Assembly: GCF_040050925.1 (NCBI RefSeq)
Contig: NZ_CP157390.1
Location: 310,001 to 374,000 of the forward strand
Source: Leifsonia sp. NPDC080035
Lineage (GTDB): Bacteria > Actinomycetota > Actinomycetes > Actinomycetales > Microbacteriaceae
Length of the DNA stretch: 64,000 nt
Reading direction: 5' to 3'
The position numbers and the translations under genes were made by a program. Numbering within the stretch: position 1 is the first letter of the stretch; each line of letters starts with the position of its first letter. Shown in pieces: positions 58,283 through 64,000 of the stretch. Below the pieces are notes generated by a model that saw nothing but the letters and a program-made list of their open reading frames with translations, searched no databases and was not told where the DNA came from.

Positions 58283-60343
58283 TCAGGCCTCCGCGCGGGA
58301 GCGCCACAGCAGCCAGAGGAAGTACGGCGCGCCGATGACGGCCGTGACCAGCCCGACCGGGATCTGCGCGGGCGCGATCAGTGTGCGCCCGATGGTGTCG
58401 GCGACGCTCACGAGCAGCGCTCCGAGCAGCGCGGCGACCGGCAGCACCCTGGCGCTGCGCTGCCCCACCAGGGATCGCGCGGCGTGCGGGGCGACGAGCC
58501 CGACGAAGCCGATGACGCCGACCGCGGAGACCGCGGCGGCCGTGAGCGCGACCGCGATCGCGAGCAGCCGCAGCCGTGCGCTCCCCAGCCGCACCCCGAG
58601 CAGGCGCGGGGTGTCCGGGTCCAGCCCGACCAGATCCAGCTCGCGCGTCGAGAACACGAGCAGCGGGATGGCCGCGACGAGCACCACGAGCACGGGAAGC
58701 ACCTGTTCGAACGTCCTGCCGTAGGTGGATCCGGACAACCACACCAGCGCCTTCGCACCGTTGAACGGGTCGGTCAGCACGATCAGCAGGCTGGTCAGCG
58801 CCGTCGCACCGGAGGAGACGCCGATCCCGATCAGGAGGAGCCGGTTCTGCTCCAGCCCGCCGCGCGCCGCCAGACCGAACACGACGGCCGCGGCCGCCGC
58901 TGCGCCGGCCAGCGCTGCGCCGCCCACCAGCCAGAAGCTCGCGAGCGGGATCGCCGTGATGACGACGATCGCGCCGACCCCGGCGCCGCCGACGACGCCG
59001 AGGATGCCCGGCTCGGCCAGCGGGTTCCGGGACACGGCCTGGACGATGGCGCCGGCGATGGCGAGCGCGGCACCCGCGAGCAGCGCGGCGCCCACGCGCG
59101 GAAGCCGGGTGTCCAGCACGAACGTGACCACGCGACCGGCATGACCGGTCAGCCAGTTGCCGACGTCGCCGAGGAGCAGCCGCGCGTCCCCCAGCAGGAC
59201 GGCCGCGACCATGGCACCCCCGAGCGCGACGGCGCAGACGACGAGGGCGATGACGAACGCCCGCCTGCTGCGCAGCCGGACGAAGGCGGTGCCGGACGAG
59301 CTGTTGCTCGTGTCCCTGGATCGGTGGGCCAGGTACACGAGCACGCCGGCTCCGAACACCGTGGTCACGATCCCGGTCGGCACGGAGACGCCCGCCTGCG
59401 CGCCGAAGAGGGCCCGCAGCAGTACGTCGGCGCCCAGCACGACGATGACCCCGGCGACCGCGGACGCCGGGAGGAACGCACGGTGCCGCATCAGTCCGGG
59501 CACCCGCGGGCCGAGCAGCCGGACGATCAGCGGGGCGCAGAGGCCGACGAACCCGACGGGACCGGCGATGGTCACCGCCACGGCGGCGAGCACGACCGCG
59601 AGCACGACCGCGATCGCCCGTGTCGAGCGCGGGTCGACGCCGACGGAGGCGGCGCCCTCGTCACCGAGTCCCAGGATGTCGAGCCGGCGTCCGAGCACGA
59701 GCAGACCGGCGAACGCCACGGCCGCGACCGGCGCGAGCTGCAGCACCGGCCCGAGCCCGGTCTGCGCGAGCGAGCCGTTGCCCCACGCGAACAGTCCGGT
59801 CGTCTCTTGCGCGTGCAGCAGCAGGAGCATCCCGCTGATCCCGCTGAACGCGAGCGTCAGCGCGGAACCGGCGAGCACCAGCCGCACCGGCCCCGCACCC
59901 GCCCGCGACAGCCCCAGCACCACCGCGGCTGCGGCGAGGCCGCCGGCGAAGGCGGTCGCGCCGGCCGGCAGCGAGGGCAGGACGACACCGAATGCCGCCA
60001 CCGCGACGACCGCCAGGTAGGCGCCCGCGTTCACCGCGAGCGTGTCCGGCGAGGCGAGCGGATTCCGCGACACCGACTGCAGGGCGGCGCCCGAGGCGCC
60101 GAGCGCGGCACCGACGACGAGACCGGCGAGCAGCCGGGGGAGGCGGGAGGCGATGAGCACGGCGTCGGCCTGCGTCGAGCCCGCGCCGGTGACGGCCCGC
60201 CAGAGCGCGTCGGGCGCCAGCACGGCGGTGCCCTGCCCGAGGTGGGCGATCGCGAGGGCGACGAGGACGACGACGGCCGCGCCCGCCAGCAGGCCGAGCC
60301 GGCCGACGCCGAGCCGGCCGGCGCCCGGGCGGGCGTCGCTCAC
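58283..60343 (-). CDS. Iron-siderophore ABC transporter permease, double-length FecCD fusion
   Basis: A 686-residue permease made of two FecCD/BtuC units in tandem (about 1-335 and 350-686), like FhuB, giving about 20 membrane helices. Each half has its own RLPRLLAGLVVGAALGASGA- or RLPRVGAALLAGAALAIAG-type start, followed by QSVSRNPLASPD or QAVSRNPLAEPG, and a GPVGFVGLCAPLIVRLL or GVIGFVGLVAPHAARSL loop that contacts the ATPase. A single gene thus replaces the usual pair. GTG start overlaps the binding-protein stop by 4 bp. Confidence 0.92.
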   Translation of the reverse strand: MSDARPGAGRLGVGRLGLLAGAAVVVLVALAIAHLGQGTAVLAPDALWRAVTGAGSTQADAVLIASRLPRLLAGLVVGAALGASGAALQSVSRNPLASPDTLAVNAGAYLAVVAVAAFGVVLPSLPAGATAFAGGLAAAAVVLGLSRAGAGPVRLVLAGSALTLAFSGISGMLLLLHAQETTGLFAWGNGSLAQTGLGPVLQLAPVAAVAFAGLLVLGRRLDILGLGDEGAASVGVDPRSTRAIAVVLAVVLAAVAVTIAGPVGFVGLCAPLIVRLLGPRVPGLMRHRAFLPASAVAGVIVVLGADVLLRALFGAQAGVSVPTGIVTTVFGAGVLVYLAHRSRDTSNSSSGTAFVRLRSRRAFVIALVVCAVALGGAMVAAVLLGDARLLLGDVGNWLTGHAGRVVTFVLDTRLPRVGAALLAGAALAIAGAIVQAVSRNPLAEPGILGVVGGAGVGAIVVITAIPLASFWLVGGAALAGAAAAAAVVFGLAARGGLEQNRLLLIGIGVSSGATALTSLLIVLTDPFNGAKALVWLSGSTYGRTFEQVLPVLVVLVAAIPLLVFSTRELDLVGLDPDTPRLLGVRLGSARLRLLAIAVALTAAAVSAVGVIGFVGLVAPHAARSLVGQRSARVLPVAALLGALLVSVADTIGRTLIAPAQIPVGLVTAVIGAPYFLWLLWRSRAEA

Positions 60344-61320
60344 GCGGTCAGCGCGGAGACGACGGCGCCGACGTACTGCTTCATCGAGGCGGTGCCGCCG
60401 AACATCCAGATGCCGTCGGGGAGCCGGTGGACGTCTCCCGCCGCTACGAACGGGAGCGACGTCCACACGGCGTTGTCCTTCAGAGCTCCGGCGAACGGGT
60501 CGGTGCCGTCCGCGTTGTTGGTGATGTAAAGGAACACGACGCCCTTCCCGAGCGCCGTCAGTCCCTCGACGTCGGTGGATGCGAGTCCGTACGCCTCGTC
60601 GCCCTTCAGCTTCCACGGGTCGGCGAGGCCGAGCTCGGTGTTCACGTCGGCGAGCAGGGAGCCTCCCACGTAGGGGCGCACGGAGACCTGGCCGCCCTGG
60701 ACCCAGCCGTCGGCGAAGGCGACGGGGCGGCCGCCGAGCCCGGCGTCGGCGAGCGTCTTCTTGGCGTCGGCGATCGTCTTCCGGAACGAGGCGATCTCGG
60801 TCTTCGCGCGGTCCTGCGTCCCCGTCGCCTCGGCGATGAGGTTCACGTTGTCGATCATCTGGTCGATCTGCCGGCTCGCGTCGGCCGAGCGCACCACGAT
60901 GACCGGCGCGACCTTCTCCAGCTGGCCGATCGCCGACTCGGACAGGTCGGTGGTGGCGACCACAAGATCCGGCTTCAGCGACGCGACGGTGTCGACGCTC
61001 GGCTCGCCGCGGGTGCCGATGTCGGTGACGCCTGCGGGCAGCTTCGCGGCGGTGTCCCACGCCGTGTAGCCCTTCACGTCGGCGGCGCCCACCGGGTCCA
61101 CGCCGAGGCTGACGAGCGTCTCGACGACGTTCCACTCGGTGCCGACGACCCGGGCGGCCGGGCCGTCCAGCTTCACCTTCTCGCCGCGCGCATCCGTGAC
61201 GGTCAGCGACGAACCGGAAGCGCTCTCGCCGGAAGCGGCCTCGGTGGTGCCGCACCCGCTCACAACGAGAGCGGCCACGGCCGCGACGGCGGCGATGGGC
61301 AGGAGACGACGGAGGATCAT
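60340..61320 (-). CDS. Iron-siderophore ABC transporter binding lipoprotein
   Basis: A 326-residue class III binding protein. Signal peptide with lipobox VSGC and acylated Cys23; two-lobe fold with VVGTEWNVVETLVSLGVDPVGAADVKGY in part, SLKPDLVVATTDLSE, and an inter-lobe helix. It delivers a ferric siderophore to the double permease. Starts 4 bp before the stop of the ATPase gene (ATGA overlap), making ATPase-binding protein-permease one coupled operon. Confidence 0.9.
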   Translation of the reverse strand: MILRRLLPIAAVAAVAALVVSGCGTTEAASGESASGSSLTVTDARGEKVKLDGPAARVVGTEWNVVETLVSLGVDPVGAADVKGYTAWDTAAKLPAGVTDIGTRGEPSVDTVASLKPDLVVATTDLSESAIGQLEKVAPVIVVRSADASRQIDQMIDNVNLIAEATGTQDRAKTEIASFRKTIADAKKTLADAGLGGRPVAFADGWVQGGQVSVRPYVGGSLLADVNTELGLADPWKLKGDEAYGLASTDVEGLTALGKGVVFLYITNNADGTDPFAGALKDNAVWTSLPFVAAGDVHRLPDGIWMFGGTASMKQYVGAVVSALTA

Positions 61321-62171
61321 GGGGTCCTTTCGGTTCGGAGGGTGTGCCGGCCGACCGTGCGGGTGCGCGGGACGCCGCTGAGGGCGTCGGGCTCGACGTG
61401 GATGCGGATGCCGTAGACCTCGGTCAGCAGCTCCGGGTCGTAGACGTCGGCGGCGTCGCCCGCGGCGACCACCCGGCCGGCGGAGAGCAGCACGACGCGG
61501 TCGGACACGGCAGCCGCCTGGTCGAGGTCGTGGAGCACCATGCCGACGGTGACGCCGTGGTCGTCGGCGAGCTCGCGGACCAGGTCCAGGATCTCGACCT
61601 GGTAGCGCAGGTCGAGGTAGGTGGTCGGCTCGTCCAGCAGCAGGACGTCGGTGTCCTGCGCGAGGCAGCACGCGAGCCAGACCCGTTGCAGCTGGCCGCC
61701 CGAGAGCGCCTCGACGCCGCGGTCGGCGAACGGGGCGACGCCGGTGAGCCGCATGGCCCTCTCGACGGCGGCGGAGCCGTGCGGGTCGGCGCCGTTGAAC
61801 CGGCGGCGGTGCGGGTGCCTGCCGAAGCCGACGACCTCGCGGACGCTCAGCCCGGCCGGAGTCGGCCTGCTCTGCGCGAGCATGGTCACGATACGAGCGA
61901 AGGCCGGGCGGGACAGCGCGAGCGCATCCACGGATCCGCCGTCCGCCTGCTCGACGACGATGTCCGCCGTGCGCGGGTGCTTCAGCCGGGCGATCGCCCG
62001 CAGCAGCGTCGACTTGCCGCTCCCGTTCGGTCCGATCAGCGAGGTCACCCGGCCCGCGGGCAGCTCGAGTGCCGCGGAGTGGACGACGTCGACGCCGTCG
62101 TAGGCCACGGTCACCTCACGGGCGGCGAGGCCGGACGGCGGGCGGGTCGGCGAAGCGAAGGGAGCGGACAC
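61317..62171 (-). CDS. Iron-siderophore ABC transporter ATPase (FecE/FhuC type)
   Basis: A 284-residue ATPase: Walker A IGPNGSGKSTLL, signature LSGGQLQRVWLACCLAQ, Walker B VLLLDEPTTYLDL, H-loop VLHDLDQAA. First gene of the operon. The GTG start lies only 6 nt after the edge of a strong DtxR-type box, with TAACCT of that box 8 nt before the GTG; no room remains for a ribosome site, so the message is probably leaderless and iron repression acts directly on the -10 region. Confidence 0.92.
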   Translation of the reverse strand: MSAPFASPTRPPSGLAAREVTVAYDGVDVVHSAALELPAGRVTSLIGPNGSGKSTLLRAIARLKHPRTADIVVEQADGGSVDALALSRPAFARIVTMLAQSRPTPAGLSVREVVGFGRHPHRRRFNGADPHGSAAVERAMRLTGVAPFADRGVEALSGGQLQRVWLACCLAQDTDVLLLDEPTTYLDLRYQVEILDLVRELADDHGVTVGMVLHDLDQAAAVSDRVVLLSAGRVVAAGDAADVYDPELLTEVYGIRIHVEPDALSGVPRTRTVGRHTLRTERTP

Positions 62172-62177
62172 GGTTGG

Positions 62178-62196
62178 TTAGGTTAGCATTACCTAA
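62178..62196. promoter_or_regulatory. DtxR/IdeR iron box upstream of iron ABC operon
   Basis: TTAGGTTAGCATTACCTAA, 16 of 19 matches to the DtxR consensus; stronger than the one at 23927. Confidence 0.85.
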
Positions 62197-62280
62197 CACG
62201 CTTCTCCACCCGGCGCGAGAGATCGCATCCTGGGCCCGCGAACCCGCTGGCCCAGCGGTTTCTGGCGCGCTCGAGAGGCG

Positions 62281-63393
62281 TCAGCCGCGCGGGGTGCGGG
62301 TGACCGCGCCGAGGCGCGGCAGTCGCGGCACGTCGGCCTCCGCTCCGGCCTCCGGCGGCACGACGACCTCCTGAGCGGCCGCGACGGCGGTGCCGTCCGC
62401 GGCCACCGTCAGCGTCGCCGCCGGGTCGGTGCCGCGCTTCACCACGGCGAGCGCGATCGGCCCGAGCTCGTAGTGCAGGGCGACGGAGGTGACGGTGCCG
62501 ACCTCGCGGTCGTCGAGAGACACGACCGCACCGCGTTCGGGATGCACGCCCTCCGAGCCGTCCAGGTGCAGCATCACGAGCCGGCGCGGCGGGTGGCCGA
62601 GGTTGTGCACCTTCGCGACCGTCTCCTGACCGCGGTAGCAGCCCTTGTTCAGGTGCACGGCGGTGCGCAGCCAATCGAGCTCGTGCGGGATGGTGCGCTC
62701 GTCGACCTCGGTGGAGAACCGCGGCCGCCACGCGGCGATCCGCAGCGCGTCGGCGGCGAGGGTCCCGGCGGCGGTGAGCTCTCCGGACTCGACGCGCGCG
62801 ACGATGGATGCGAGAGCGTCCCGCGGCACCAGCCGCTCGCTCCAGCTCCAGTCCGCGCCGGGATGCTCGCCGCGCGCGTACTGGTGACCTCCGGGCGTGA
62901 CGGCGTGCCACGGGTCGCGCCAGATCAGCGGCACGCCGCCCGGCGCTGCGATCGGGAGCGGCGGGTCGCCGAGGGTGCCGATGGTGGCGAGGTCCTCCGT
63001 GCGGTCCGCGACCTCGACGCGCAGCATGAAGCGCATGGAGTCGAGCCAGGAGCGCAGTCCCTCCGCCTCGGGTCGGTCGACCAGCAGCCACACGGTCTCG
63101 CCGTCGTCGAGGACGCGCGCCGCGTGCTCCACGCGGCCTGTCACATCCAGCAGAAGGGTCTCCGACGACTCCCCCGGCTTCAGCCCGGTGAGCGCCTGGC
63201 TGGTCAGCGAGTTGAGCCAGCTGAGCCGGTCGGGGCCGGTCACCGTGAGCACCGAGCGGTCGGAGAGGTCGACGATCGCGCCGCCCTCCACGAGGGCGCG
63301 CTGCTCGGCGAGCGGGCTGCCGTAGTGCGACGGGACGCCCGATCCCGTCGTGTCGACAGCGCCGGGCAGCCCGAGGAACGGTGAGCCGGACAT
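62281..63393 (-). CDS. ygfZ: Folate-binding protein YgfZ
   Basis: A 370-residue YgfZ/GcvT-related protein that uses tetrahydrofolate to help repair or build Fe-S clusters. The signature KGCYRGQETVAKVHNLG near residue 255 contains the redox Cys; the N-terminus shows the GcvT-like VDLSDRSVLTVTGPDRLSWLN. The ATG at 63393 follows the TGA of the next upstream gene with 1-bp overlap (TGATG). A longer in-frame start at 63462 would lie inside that gene. Confidence 0.88.
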   Translation of the reverse strand: MSGSPFLGLPGAVDTTGSGVPSHYGSPLAEQRALVEGGAIVDLSDRSVLTVTGPDRLSWLNSLTSQALTGLKPGESSETLLLDVTGRVEHAARVLDDGETVWLLVDRPEAEGLRSWLDSMRFMLRVEVADRTEDLATIGTLGDPPLPIAAPGGVPLIWRDPWHAVTPGGHQYARGEHPGADWSWSERLVPRDALASIVARVESGELTAAGTLAADALRIAAWRPRFSTEVDERTIPHELDWLRTAVHLNKGCYRGQETVAKVHNLGHPPRRLVMLHLDGSEGVHPERGAVVSLDDREVGTVTSVALHYELGPIALAVVKRGTDPAATLTVAADGTAVAAAQEVVVPPEAGAEADVPRLPRLGAVTRTPRG

Positions 63394-63989
63394 CACTCCA
63401 CCTTGGCGAGGCGGGCGGACGCGTGCGTGCGCAGGTCCTGGCCGAGTGCGGCGATGTCCCACGCCCAGAGCAGATGGTTCTCGACGAGCCCGTACAGGCG
63501 GGTCGCCGCCGTGTAGTCCTTCGCCCCGGCCGTGCGGACGACGGCGTCCGTGGCCAGGTCGATGCGCGGGCCGTTCACGCGACCGAGATAGAGCTCGCTG
63601 ACGCCGTCGGGGTGGATGATCGAGACGTCGATGTCGAAGCCGCCGTGCGACGCGCGGAGCGTCTCGACGGACTGCGCCGTGCCGAACGGCCGGGGACCCT
63701 CGCCCGGCAGCATCGCCGGCCCTGCATCCCCTTCGATCAGCTTGCGGCTCAGCCGCCAGTAGCCGGTCTCGGCGGCCAGCGGCGTGTGCTCCTCATCGAG
63801 GATCCACGAGGTGGAGGTGTAGTTCAGGTAGGGCTGACCGTCGTGGCTGAAGCTGATCCGCTGCCCGAACTCGCGCTCGGTGTGCTCCTCGCCGATCGCG
63901 TAGTCGAGCACACCTGTGCCCTCCCACACGCCGATCAGCCAGGAGAGCGGGACGAGCTCCGCGGGGAGGTCGGTGGGGATCTCGATCAT
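63393..63989 (-). CDS. FABP-like / nitrobindin-family heme-binding protein
   Basis: A 198-residue beta-barrel protein of the nitrobindin (THAP4-like, DUF1794) family. The conserved GVWEGTG motif is at about residues 20-26, followed by FSHDGQPYLNYTSTSW and the C-terminal AATRLYGLVENHLLWAWDIAALG with the likely heme-ligand His. Known members bind ferric heme and react with NO or peroxynitrite. In many actinobacteria this gene precedes ygfZ, as here, with a 1-bp overlap. Promoter lies at the window edge and is mostly outside it. Confidence 0.85.
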   Translation of the reverse strand: MIEIPTDLPAELVPLSWLIGVWEGTGVLDYAIGEEHTEREFGQRISFSHDGQPYLNYTSTSWILDEEHTPLAAETGYWRLSRKLIEGDAGPAMLPGEGPRPFGTAQSVETLRASHGGFDIDVSIIHPDGVSELYLGRVNGPRIDLATDAVVRTAGAKDYTAATRLYGLVENHLLWAWDIAALGQDLRTHASARLAKVE

Positions 63990-64000
63990 GCTCTACGGTC

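Noticed and set aside
57386..60529. Plus-strand ORF of over 1000 codons opposite the iron permease
   Set aside because: Antisense shadow of high-GC coding DNA; Arg/Asp/Gly-rich composition, no domain, and overlaps two certain genes.

Overview
The window is 64 kb of very GC-rich DNA with tightly packed genes, frequent 4-bp ATGA/GTGA stop-start overlaps, many GTG starts and many promoters that appear to begin transcription at the start codon. Gene content (PaaR-controlled phenylacetate cluster, SenX3/RegX3, CarD, DtxR-type iron boxes, IspDF fusion, maltokinase, DUF4032, LpqE-like lipoprotein) points to an actinobacterium. The IspDF fusion and overall gene style suggest Microbacteriaceae (Leifsonia-like); that family placement is inference. 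It reads as ordinary chromosome: I see no transposase, integrase, phage gene, CRISPR array or replication origin.

Layout. 1-4.8 kb: end of a DMT transporter, a 41-residue acidic ORF, a branched-chain 2-oxoacid dehydrogenase operon (E1alpha-E1beta-E2, no E3) and a divergent Lrp/AsnC regulator. 4.9-15.5 kb: a phenylacetate (paa) catabolic cluster, paaJFH / paaI / paaZ / paaG-EDCBA / paaR, lacking the ligase paaK, with PaaR-type operators at both ends. 15.7-19.1 kb: a flavin-dependent monooxygenase, an MFS transporter and a GntR regulator with a clear operator. 19.3-26.8 kb: maltokinase, an M23 peptidase, signal peptidase I, an iron-boxed siderophore-interacting protein, small membrane proteins, a YciI protein and a type-B carboxylesterase. 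26.9-33.3 kb: a LacI-controlled sugar ABC operon with a GH35 beta-galactosidase but no ATPase. 33.4-35.6 kb: a secreted LRR/Ig/CWB2 protein. 35.9-43.5 kb: VOC and YciI proteins, then a ThDP enzyme, MHS transporter, GntR, IclR and an aromatic FAD monooxygenase that look like a small catabolic module. 43.6-48 kb: tRNA-Thr, a DsbA-like thioredoxin, an MsmK-type ABC ATPase (a good candidate to power the 30-kb sugar permease), a DUF4032 kinase-like protein and a DUF4190 protein. 48-56 kb: a conserved actinobacterial block rlmB-cysS-SnoaL-ispDF-carD-lpqE followed by regX3-senX3 and divergent phoU. 56-64 kb: 2'-5' RNA ligase-like protein, gpmA, a methyltransferase, a DtxR-boxed iron ABC transporter with a double-length permease, ygfZ and a nitrobindin-like protein.

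Beyond the genes, three things stand out: (i) three intergenic near-perfect palindromes, each exactly 67 bp and similar in sequence, at 10.2, 17.2 and 19.2 kb; (ii) copies of an ATTTGGCGCAAATCGTGG element at 4.8 and 15.5 kb, immediately outside both ends of the paa cluster; (iii) at least ten genes with a TANNNT box 6-7 nt before the start codon, the signature of leaderless transcripts. I did not find a clear new defence or biosynthetic system.
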